This document shows, piece after piece, positions 43,101-55,100 of a stretch of 64,000 nt of DNA (its first letter is position 1; each line of letters begins with the position of its first letter). Source of the stretch: Micromonospora avicenniae (GTDB lineage: Bacteria; Actinomycetota; Actinomycetes; Mycobacteriales; Micromonosporaceae); contig NZ_FTNF01000004.1 of the NCBI RefSeq assembly GCF_900156065.1, forward strand, positions 186,001 to 250,000. Direction: 5' to 3'. The notes under the pieces are model-generated. The model had not been told where the DNA came from. It saw nothing but the letters and a program-made list of their open reading frames with translations, and did not search any database. Both the position numbers and the translations under genes were made by a program.

Positions 43101-46100
43101 GTTACCTCTCCGGGCACGCCTCCCTGGAGTCCGGCCGCTCCGCGGCCAGCGGATCCGGCAGCATCGACATCACCCGCGCCACCTACAAGGGGCCGGTGCA
43201 CAGCTACCGCCCGAAGCTGGTCCGGTTCACGGTGACGGTCAAGGGCTGGCGTGGCTCGGACCCGGCCGTGGTGCAGCGCTGGGCGACGGTCGACGTCCAC
43301 AACGGCATGGAGTTCCAGGTGCCGAACCGGATGGCCCACGAACTCGGGCTGCCCGGCACCGTCCCCCTCGCCGATTCGCCGGCCCCCCGGCGGGAGCTGG
43401 ACCCCCAGCTCGGCCGGGCCGCGAGCCACGTCGAACGGCTGCAGACCGACGATCCGCCGCTGCAGATGATCCTCGACACGCTGACCGAGCGGGGTGTCCT
43501 GCCGCCGGCGGACAGCGGGCCGCCGCCGATGCTGCGCAAGGCGCTGACCAAGACGTTCTCGCTGGACGCGCTGGAGGTCGAGGCGTTCGAGCTGTTCGGC
43601 GGCGGCGTGCAGGAGTGGTTCGTCGTGCCCGGCACGCTGCTGGGCACGGGTTACCTCTTCGTACGGGTCAGCGCGTCCCTCGGTGCCGTCACGTCCGACC
43701 GGCCCCGGCCCGAGGTCAACCTGACCCTGCGCGGTCAGGGGTACGACTCGACGGAGGAGAGCGAGTCGTCGGGCTGGTCGGCCAAGGTCGGCTTCGTGGG
43801 TCGCGGGCGCGGGGCCGGGGCCGCTGGCGTCGGTGGCGGCACGGGACGGGTCGACTACGACTGGTCCTCGTCGCGGGAGCACGGCGAGGAGCACGCCACC
43901 AAGGACATCTTCCGGTACGGCACCTCCGGGTCGCACGAGCTGACCAACCAGGTCCACTTCACCGTGGAGATGCGGTACACGCATCAGATGCCGTTGCAGC
44001 TGCAGGTGGTCGGGAACGCGGTCCGGTCGCTGCTGATGCCCCTGACGACCGGTTTCCCGACGCTGCGGGCGCTCATCGACCCGCAGCGCAACGCCTGGGA
44101 GATGGTCGATCCGCGGCCGCAGGCGGGATCGGTGCGCCGGCTGCTCCCCGCGTTCCTGACCGGGCCGGCCGACAACAACTCGCAGCGCTGGGAGCCGCTG
44201 CTCGCGCACGGCGAGCCGATCAGCGCGCAGGCGTGGAGTGAGTCACCGCCGCGCGACATGGGGCTCAACGACCTCGTCTCGACCGATCCCACCTTCATCC
44301 CGATCGCCCTGCCGATCACCGCGAACCTCGGCCGGGACCTGATCCGGGCGCTGGAGCCGGGCGGCTCGCAGACGCAGCTCTCCGCCAAGGTGGCGCCGAC
44401 CAACCTGCTCGGTCAGCTCGTCTTCCGCCATCTGCTGGGGCTCACCGGGTTCGCCCTCGGGGACGTCCTCGTCGACCCCGGGCAGTTCATCGCGGAGACG
44501 AACCTGCGCCCGCGGATTCAGCAGCTGCTCGACCACCAGTACCGGGTGCCCGGGACCGACGTCCGGCTCGGCATCGTCCTGACCGACGTCGCGCAGCTGC
44601 TCGACGAGAGCGGCATGCCGGTGAACCCCACCGAGAAGGCGCGCCGGTACACCCAGGAGGAGACCAAGCCCGTCGTGGAAAGCGGCTCCTCGCGCGGCTG
44701 GGACGCGGGAGTGACTGTCGACGCGGCGGCCGTCCCGGGCGGGAAAACCAGATCCGCCGGGGCCCGGCTCGGTGCCAAGGCGGGCAGCCACTCCGGGGAG
44801 AAGTTCACCGCCGAGCTGGCCGAGATCGCCGAGCGCAACACCGAGTACAAGGCCCGGCACACGTTCTACCACTACGGACTGACGCTGGTCGTGCACCTGC
44901 CGGACGGCCGGACGGTCAACGTGCCGTCGCCCGAAGGCCTGTACGGGCAGAGCCAGCGCTCGCCGGAGGGCCTGCTCAGTCCCGGCGACCCGCGCCGGGA
45001 GCGCCTGACCGTGAACGGGCGCGTGTTAACCCCCGCGCGTCTGCTCCAGGCCACCGACCTGGCTGTCGAGTCGGTCGGGCCGGACGCGGAAGAGCTGGCC
45101 GTGCTCGGTGCCCTCGCCGAGCAGCTGTACCCGGCCGGGGTGCGCCCGCCACTCGGCCCGGAACACGTGAACAGCGGGACTCGACCGGATGCCGACGACT
45201 TCTCCCGCCTCGACCACTGGAGCCGGACCGCGTCGTGGGAGGCGGTGCCCGAGACGGTGCGCAGGTTGGGGCCGGGCAGCGCGGCGCTCGTCCTCGACCG
45301 GGACGGCGACGGCGGCGAACGCGCCTCCGCCGTCTACCACACCGCCGGCGGTCGCATCTTCTGGAGCGACCCGCACGAGACCGGGGACCGGCGGCTGATC
45401 CCGGTCCCGGACGACGGGACGGCCGACGGCTGGGCACCGGTGACGGGCGACCCGTCAGACGCCCGGATCCTGTTCATCGACCCGTCGGGTACGACGGCGG
45501 AGAACCGTCGACCCGTACCGGAGGGGTTCACGCGCCGCCCGCGGCAGGACGGCCCCACGCTGCCGCCGACGCCGCCTGCCCCGACCATGGACCCGGCGCC
45601 AATCGATCCGGCCACCCCGGGGACGACTGTCGCGGAGGGCCACGGCGGCGACCTCCAGCGCGACGACCGGGAGCGGGAAGCGCGGGAACGAGAGTTCCTG
45701 GCGCCGCTGCCCTACCCCGTGCCGCCGGCGCCGGCCGCAGCGCAGCACGTCACCGTGGTCCCGGACCTGCCCACGACGCCGGCACCGACGAACGGGCCCG
45801 CGAACGCCGCCCCAGCGACACTTCCCCGATCGTTGCCGCAGTCGTCCGATCCTGACGGCCCTCGGCCGAATGACGCTCCTTCGCCGCCCGCTCGACCGTC
45901 ACCCCCGACGACGAGCGGGGCCGCCCCCGCGGCCGCCACGCCGGCACCTTCCGATCGGCCGAGCGCGGAGGCGGCGAGCGGGCAATCGCTGTGGGCCGGA
46001 CCGGTCGAGATGCAGGCGGTCGGCCTGCTCGACATCGTGGCCGGGACCGACGGGTCGGCGGTGCTGTCCCGCGGCGAGCTCGCCCGCCACCTGCGGGAGA

Positions 46101-49100
46101 TACGGGGCGCGCACGGGGAGGACCCGGCACCGGATCCGGGAGCCGCCGTGGCCACCGGGACGATCCGGTGGATCAGGGACCGGGCCAGGGCGGCGACGAC
46201 GGACGCCGCCATGGTGGAGCTGCTCGGCCCCGAGCCGATCGTGGATCCACGGCCACTCGCCGTCGAGGTCGAGATCGGTCTGCAACCCGCACCCGCGGGC
46301 GAGGTCCCCGCCGACCGCGCCGCCCGGCAAGCGCGGGAGGCGGACCTCGTCGCATGGCTGACGAGCCAGCTTAACCTCCAGCTCGCCCTCGGACTCACCC
46401 GCTGGAGCCAGCGGCAACCGGCGACGCGGGCTGTTCCTCGGGTGCAGGTGCGCTTCTCCGTGGTGCGGGAACCCGCCGCCGCGCCGGGAACACCGGCCGT
46501 GGACCGGCTCCGCCTCCGCGCCGTCGACCAGGCGCCGACGGCGATCGAGCCCGGGACGCTACGCGGCCAGCGCGAGCTCATCCCCAACGGCCGAGCTTTC
46601 GTGGTGCCACGGGTACCGTCGACCGGGCTGCCCACCCGGGAGGGCGCTGCGGACATCGACGAACTGGCCGCCGAGGTCGCCGTCCGAGCCGTGGCGCAGC
46701 AGCGCTTCGGCGACACCCCGGACCCGGTCGGTACGACCAGGGTGCCTTCCCCCATCGAGGTCATCGTCGTCGGGCAGTACGACGAGCGCCACGGGGAACC
46801 CGACGACGGGTACGGCGGGGCCGTCCTCGACGTGCAGCCACGGTTCCACCGCAGCCTGGAGGCGGAGGTCGCTCGGCGGATTGCCGAGCTGACCGGCAGG
46901 GCGGCCACGCCGGCCGAGGTGCGGGAGACCCTCGCCACCGTCCGCTACGACATCCAGACCCGACCGATGGCGGAGCTGGATCCGAGCCAGCGGAACGCGC
47001 CGCCGGTGGAACTTCACTACGTCGTTCCCCCGCCGCGCCCGCCGGTCCAGGCGGAAGACTACGAGTTCCCGCAGTCGGACTACCTGAGCAGCTGGCGCCT
47101 CGCGGCGGTGTCGACCGCTGCGCCTGGCTGGTGGCGAGCCGACACACCGGTCCCGAACGTCGACCAGATCCTGACGGTGCTGCCGGAGGCGGCATTCCGG
47201 CGAGTCGACGCCGAATCCGCGGAAGCGGGCGAATCGCGTGCTCGCCCGGAGCTGCTCGCCGGCTACCGGTCCAACGTCCGGTACGACGTGGCCCGGGTCG
47301 CGGTCGAAGAGACCGACCCGGCTGGCGCACCGATGCCCGCACAGTCCGTCCGGATCTTCCGGCTGCGGATCCACCTCGCCGCCGACGACGACGTCGCCCA
47401 CGCCGACGTCGAGGCGTTCATGGAGCACGCGCGCGCCGCGGTCACACAGGAGATCAACGGACGCTTCCGATTCCCCGACGGGGACCAGTTCCACCTGGTC
47501 GTGGAGTTCACCGACAACAAGGATGACGCGCACCACGTCGTCCAGGTGCCGGCGACCGGCCCGATGAGCAACGTTGCCTGGCCGGTCAGCGCCCTGCGAG
47601 CTGCCCGACCGGAGCAGGGTCCGCAGCGCATCCAGGACTGGGTCCTGCACGAGATGATGCACCTGCTCGGCCTGCCGGACGAGTACCTGGCGGCCGGGAG
47701 CGCGGCGGGCGTGCACAGCATCGCGGCGGTCTTCCGGAACGCTTACCGCGATCCGGACTCCCCGCGCAGACGCCGGCCCGACCTGCCGTCGGCGTTGATG
47801 AAGGACGTCGACCGGCTCGGTGGGCCCGACATCATCGCCGCCCGATACCTGTGGGAGCTGGCGTTCGTCCAGGAGAGCAGCACGATCGCCCCGCTCACCA
47901 CCGTACGGCGAGGCGACGGCACCGCCGTAAAGGTCGTCTCCGTACCCCCCGACCCGTCGGACGGCGCACGGTACGCGGCGCTGCTCGACCGGATGGCCGG
48001 CGAACACTCTGCCGACACCAACGCGCGGGTGGCGGAGAACTGGCGCTACGAACGCGACGCGACCGAGGCGGTGCTCGCTCGGGACGGGCAGCGCGAATGG
48101 GGTCGCAATTTCGTGATGCTGCCCGCCGACGTGGGCGCACGCCTCGTCGACGGCGAGCGGTTCCTGCTGCGAGCCGAGAGCAGCGACTTCGACGAGATCC
48201 CAGCCGGATACGAAGTCGTCGTCATCGACTCGTACAGCTGGGTGCTCTCGGGTTCCGATCCGGAGCTGAGGTTCGTCGTCGCCGGACCCGAGGAGCCGAT
48301 CGCCTTCCAGGGACGACGGGGGGACGGCCGGGCACACTTCGGACCGCCGCACGAGAGCGCGCCGACGGAACCGGACGACGCGGACCTGGGCTACCTTGAC
48401 GAGTTCACGCTGACCGTGGACGACGACCCGGACGCGGACTTGGACCTCGACTTCGACCCGGCCTCCGGCCTGGTGATGGACCTGTCGGACCTGCGGTTGG
48501 AGGAGCCCGACTTCGCCGAGCCGGCACCGCACCACCGGCCCCTGCCGCCGCAGCCCGAGACCGCCCGGGTCGGCTCGCCGTCGACCTCCGAAGCCAGCCG
48601 GGACGGCTCGCCGTCGGCGCCGGAGAGCGGCCGACCCGACCACGAGCAGCCGACCCGGCTCGCGGCCGACCTCGGCAGGCTCCTCAAGGCGTTGAACAAC
48701 CCGTTCCGGCTGCCCGTTCAGCACCGGCGCGCCGTCGACGGCCCGTACGAGGCGATCAGCACAAGTCTCGGTCTGCTCGCAGCCGAGTCGGTGGACCCCT
48801 CGTGGCGGGAGCAACTGCCAGCGGTCCGGCAGCAGTTGGACGTCCTCGACCGGATCCTGCGGGCGGCCGCCGCGACCGACCCCGAGCTGCGGAGCAAGCT
48901 CCCCGAGCTCGACGCGCTCAAGGCCGATCTCGTCCGGCAGATCGACGATGTCGTACCCGAACCGTCCCTCATCGACTTCACCGACGCCGACAAGCGGCCC
49001 GCCGACACTTCGGCGGACTCACGCGTCGGCGGGCCAGGCCGTGGCGCAGGGCCCGGAATCGGCGGCGGGCGGGGACCGGCCGGCGGATCGGTGCGGGTTA

Positions 49101-52100
49101 TCCCGTCCCGGTTCGCCGACGACGCGTCGGCGCGGGCCGCGTACCCCTGGCTGACGCTGGTCAACCCGAGCGGGTCGGACACGAACTGCGTGCTGACCGT
49201 GATCGTGTCGGACATGAACGCGGCCGAGGGACGGAACTCCAGTTGGCAGGCGCCACCGGAGAGCGCCCAGCCGGAGGAACACCTGCTGAACTACCAGCGG
49301 CAGCAGTTGGCGCTGCCGGACGACGCCGCGCCACCGGTGTACCGGACCGACGTCGAGGCGGTCCGGGCGGCGATGGAGGCCGCGCCGGCTGGGACGCGGG
49401 GCGTGCTGCTGGTCCGGGATCCGGTGACCGCGGCGGGGCTGGGCGGAACGTCGCACGCCTTCAACGTGCTGCGGGACGAGAACGGTGTGGTGTTCCTCGA
49501 CGGGCAGCACGGCGGGTTGGCCCGGATGCCGGCGTACGTCGGTGAGCTGTTGTTCCTTCCGCTGAGCAAGGACATCCCCCGGCCGGAGGGCGCGGCAGCG
49601 GTCGACCCGGCCGAGTTGGGTGGCGCGGCCGGCACGCTCGGCAACGGCGAGAACGGCGACGGCGCACAGCGCCGCGAGAGCGGCGGCGACGGCCGCTCGT
49701 CGTCCGGTCCGACGCCGGGGAGTTCGGGCGCTGGCCCGGGGACGCGCCGCGGCACGTCCGGGTCGCTGCGACCGACGTTGCCGCCGCTGGTCGTGCCGCC
49801 ACCCCCGCTGCGCAGCGGGAGCATGCTGCCGCCGGTGGACGGACCGGCGGCGGCCCTGCTGAACGAGCTGTACGCCTGGGAACAGCCGAGCGTCGTGCCG
49901 CACCCCGCCGACCCGGTGCTCGGACCAGACCTGCTCGGGCTGCTGGAACCGGCGCCGATGCCGAACTTCCTGGCCGACGACTTCTCGTACGACCAGCTGC
50001 GCACCGACCAGCTCTACGCGTTCTTCGACTTCCTGGACATGGCGCACCCCGAGCGGGTGGAGGGCTACCAGGTGCGCCCGGAGGACCTGCCAGCCTTCCC
50101 CGACACGGTCTGGCAGGACGTACGGGCACCGATTCCGCAGGACGGCACCCCGGACCGGCGGCGGTGGGCACCGAACACCGCACGCCTGCCCGAGGACCTA
50201 CGCCGCCTGCCGGACGTCATCGAGCTGCCGCTGATGGTGCACGCCATCTGGCTCGGCGGTCCGCTGACCGGTACGGCGACGACGGACGACTTCCGGCGGA
50301 ACCTGGAGGCCTTCGCCCGGAGGACCGGCCGGGAGGGGTTCCGGACCAACCTGTTCACCGACGTCACCCGGGCGGAGTTCCTCGCCGCCGCCCGGCTGCC
50401 GGAGTTCCGCAGCGTCGAGGAGACGGAGAACGACCGCCTCGACGCGGTACGCGACATGCTCGACTGGGCGCAGCGACACAACATCCGCCTGATCAACATC
50501 GATGAGGTCTTCCACGCCGAACTCGGCCTGCCGATCCAGCGTTTCCTGCTGGCCGAGCTGAACAAACAGCATGGCCGTGGCTACGCGGCGGGGGCCGACA
50601 TCATCAAGGTGCTGCTGCTGACCATCTTCGGTGGGTGGCAGACCGACGGCGACAACTCACTGTCGAGGGCGGTGCTCCACTTCGACGATGGGACGAGGAC
50701 CCCGGCGTGGCTGGACGAGCTGATGACCCTATTCCAGGAGGACGGGTACGCCATCCACGCCCAGCCCGATCGCCAGCTCGTCGGCAACTCGTCGATGTTC
50801 TCCTCCCGCGGCCACCCCTTCTTCTGGCGCTACCTGGAGCGTCTGGAGCAGAACTACGGGAAGACGCAACGCGCTTTGGTGCCGATCCCGGACAGCGAGC
50901 AGCGCGACGCGGCCGAGATCTGGGTACGACAGCCGATGCTGCGGCCGCGCCGGCACTCGGTGATGAGCCGTACCGGCCCGGACAACCTGGGGCGGTTGAG
51001 CCAGGACGTCGGCCACCGGCGGCCGTATCCGGACCTGCCGCACCTGCGCCAGGTCGGGATGGGTACGGCCAACAGCTGGATGTCCCGGCGACCGTTCGAC
51101 CCGCAGCGGGCGTACCTGCCGCACGAGGTGCCGGAGGTGCTGGCCCGGGTCACCGCCACGCTCATCCGTGGTCTGCACAACCGGGAGGGCGACCTGCACC
51201 TGACCGGCGTGGCACCGGTGGTCAACGGTCTACCCGATCCGGCCGCCGCCTGGGAGGCGGTGGTCGAGTACATCCTCGAGACGCCGGACCTGGCGCGACA
51301 GGTCCGTACGGTCACCGACCGGGCTCTGGTGCCGCCGGAGCACGAGGACGGCCCGGTGGACGTCGAGGTGCTCGAGCTGCCGCCGGTCGTGCGGCAGCGG
51401 TTGGGCCTGACCGAGGTGCCCGGGCAGGATCCGCCCGGGACCTGGCGCCTCGCGGAGCTGGCCCGGCCCGTGACGGTCGTGCCACGGCGGGCCGGCAACA
51501 CCCCGCTGACCGCGGTCGGCTCGAGCACCACCCCACGCCGGCCGCGCTTCCTCGACAGCCCGCCGGTCACACCGGACACTCCGCGTCGGTCCGGCCGCCC
51601 TGAGGGAATCGCGCCGCCCTCGCCGGCGTCGCCCTTGCTCCCGCGCTCGCCGCGTTCCCCCCGATGGCTCGGAGCGCCGGACTCCGGCGGTGCGGCGCCG
51701 GCGCCGGACGGGTTCGCCCGGCAGGACTTCGCCGATCAGTTGGTGACCGATCTGAACGCACTGAGCCTCGGTGAGTCCCGGGACCGGCGGCAGCACCTGG
51801 AGGCGGTGCGGGACGCGACGCGGTGGTGGAGCGAGACGACCTCGGAGGGTCGGCTCGACGGACTCTTCGCCGCGGTACGCAACCTCGAGGCGCTGCTCGG
51901 GCTGGACGCCGCCGACGGCAGGCCGCCGCTGCTGTCGCCGGAGGAGACCGCGACTGTCCTGGTCGGCGTACACACCGCCACGGACGGGAACCTCACGGCG
52001 ATGTCGGCGCGTCGGCGCGACCGAATCGGTATGGCGGCCGACCAGCTCACCGTGCTCCTGGAGCGGCTGACCGACCTGCGTACGCCCGCCCCCGAGGTCG

Positions 52101-55100
52101 CGCACCACCTGCTTCAAGCGCAGCGTCACGCGACCGACCTCCGGTCCACCCTGCGCGCCGTCGCCGACCAGGCCGGCACCGCCCTGTCCCCGTCACCCAC
52201 CGCGACCGGCCCCGGCGGCGCCGGCCCCGCAGGTGTGGCACGCGGTTTGCTCGACCCGTCGACGCGCCGCTATCCGGGCATGGTTCCGAACGGTCCGGAG
52301 GTGAGCACCGACCCGTCCGCCGAGGTGTCGCCGGCGATCCGGGCGGCGATTGCCGCCCTACCCGAGTGGGACGGCACCAGTCCCGACTGCGCGCCCCGGG
52401 TGCGGCGCCTGCTGATGGCGCTCGGGGCCCGCAACCGGGACCGCGACGACCAGGCCGGGCAGCGGGACGTCGACACGATCGCCGGCCAGTTGGGCGGCCG
52501 GTTCCGGGACTCGGATCTGGAGCGTCTGGCGGACCTGCGGCCGGGCGGGGTGACCGCGGTCTGGGTGGCGATCCCGAACGACCAGATGCACGTCGTGCTG
52601 GTCGAGCGGCTCGACGAGCACCGCTTCGCGCAGATCGAGACGCAGCCACGGCAGGGCAACGGCGTCACCGTCTTCCGGCTCGACGACCGGTTGTCGGGCC
52701 GGGAGCCGCTACCGGCGGTGTTCGGCGGCACGGTGCACCTGGTCCTCGACGAGAACGGCGAACTTGGTCACTTCCTCCCCGCGAGCACCGGCTCGGCCCC
52801 GGAGAACCCGGAGGCCACGAAGGCCACGAAGGACTATCCGGGTCCGCCAGGAAGCGCACTGGCCGCCGAGCCGCTGCACCCGAAACTGGCCTCGACCCGG
52901 GCGCTGCCGGGCGGCGTACGCCTGCTCCCGCCGCCCCCGGACGGCTCGGTGACCACTGCCGATCTGGAGGCGGCCGCCGCGCGGCTCACCGTGCCGCCGG
53001 GCGCGACCGTGCTGGCCGCCGTGCTGCCCTCGCTCGACATGGACCCGCCACACCTCGCGACGACCGGTCTGACGGGTCTGGTCGAGGTCTCCGACCTGCT
53101 CGACGACCTGATCCCCAGCAGCACGGACGACGTCCTGCTGCTCTACCTGCACGACGCCGACCTGAACCGGTCGGCGACGGCGGCGCGGGACATCCAGGCG
53201 GTGATCGACGAGCGACGCCGCCGGGGCGAGCCTGTTCCGGCCGCGGTCCTGGTGTCGGCGCCGGCCGCGCCGTCGGTGTGGGACTGGGTCGGGTGGCGGT
53301 CCGGACCGCGGTGGATCCTGCACGGGGCCGTGTACGAGGACCTGGCCACCGCGCTGACCATGGCGCGGTCGACCGCGCCTCCGCCGATCGATCTGCACGC
53401 CGAGGTTCGGGCCCGGCTGCGGGGCGAGCCCAACCGGTACGGCTTCACCGACGCGTCCCTGGCCGCACGGCTCGCCGCCGAACACGGGTTGGACGACGGC
53501 GAGTTGCAGGTGGTGCCGAGGTATTCGGCCACGGTCCCGCCGGCCGCACCCGACGGTCCGCTCGGCCCGACGGTCCGGGTGCCCATCGGCGACGCGGAGC
53601 ACCCCGCCGACCGGCTCAGCCGGGTCCGCGACTGGCTGCGGCTGGGTGCGCTTCGGCCAGTGCCGGGGCCTGGTGAGCGAACCGTCGAGGTGCGGCTGCC
53701 CGACGGGCTGCACGGGGGAACCGTCACCCTGCCCCGATCCGGTGCCGGCCCCGAACAGCACCTGGTGGTCCTCGCGCCCAGGTTCCTCACCGTGCCGGAC
53801 GCGGAAGGCCAACCGGTCCGGCACGAGGTCGACATCTGGGTGAACGAGCACGCCGACGGGCGGCTGGTGGCGACGGAGGCGCACGCCGCGGTCCGGGGTC
53901 TGCTGCTCGACAGCATCCCACCGGACTCCATCGGCCGCATTCGCGTCGAGACCGGACTGCTCAACGACCAGACGGTCGACGGCCACCCACCGGGGACGCT
54001 GCTGAGGTCGGCGGCGGACGGTGAGTGGATCGCCGCCGAGCAGTACGTGCAGTCGATGCTCCCGCCGACTGGTGACGGTCAGGGCCGGCCGATCGTGGTG
54101 CTGCCCTATCCACCTGGCGACGTCCCCTGGCACGAGACCCCGTTCCATCAGGCGCTGGAGCAGCACGCCATCGTGGTCTCCCAGCGTCGCGAGCAGCGGA
54201 AGGTCGAGGGACGCGAGTCACCGCAGCACTGGGCCGCCCGGCAGGGCGGTGCGGCGGTGTGGACCAACCGCGATCAGCGCGGTGTCGCCCAGATCCGCCG
54301 GTTGACCCTGGCCACGCTGCTCACCGATCTGACCGGTGGCCAGCGGCCCGGTGGTCGGGCGTACTCGGGTGAGGCGGCGGTGCACGCGCTCGCCCGGACG
54401 GCCGGCCCGGTGGTTCCCGAGGTGTTGACCGCGGCCCGCCGGGCCTTCGACAGCGCCCCGGTGCCGGTGGACGACCGGCCACGCTGGCTCACCCTGCCGG
54501 CGGAGCTGGGGCAGGCCACCGCGCGGAACACCAACGACTGGCTGCGCGGCCAGGAGTTGGCCGCGCTGCACCCCGACGACCGGTACGTCCAGACCCGGAT
54601 GGCGGTACCCGGCCGGTACGTACGCGACGTGCCGGTCGAGTTCTCCAACGGTCAGCGGCGGACCTACCAGCTGGTCGACCTCGCCGCGATCGTGGCCGAC
54701 CGGCCACGGGTCCGTGCGTACGCCAACGGGAGCCTGCGGCTGGAGACCACCGGCGCCGGTCGGCAGAACCCGGTGGCGCCTCCCCCGCCCGACTACGTCG
54801 ACCCGCCGGCCTACGGGACGCCGCCGGCGAGCACATCACAGACCGGCAACGCGGCCGAGTCGCAGGCCCGCCCGCCGGCCGGTGGCGAGCGCGAGCGGCA
54901 CGCCCGCGAGCCTGTTCGACTGACGCCGCAGGGCCTCGACGACGTCCTCGACGAAGTCGTCGGCGAACGGACCCTGCTGGACGCGCTTCTGCTGGAAGAC
55001 TGCGCCGACCTGGTCAACCAGTTCGCCGGCGCGGTCTACCGGGACGGGATCCGGCCGGCAGAGGCCGCGGACGACTCGGCGGCCGCCCGGGGCGGTGTCG

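Noticed and set aside
40600..45060. RHS/YD-repeat or filamentous hemagglutinin assignment for the beta-rich array
   Set aside because: No YD-x-G signature and no short 20-residue periodicity; modules are about 250 residues with paired Gly-rich strands.
51823..53676. Plus-strand frame +1 open reading frames of 400-1000 codons within the giant gene (also 40867-42126, 58054-61107)
   Set aside because: Arg/Gly/Ala-rich out-of-frame translations typical of high-GC genes, with no ribosome sites or motifs.
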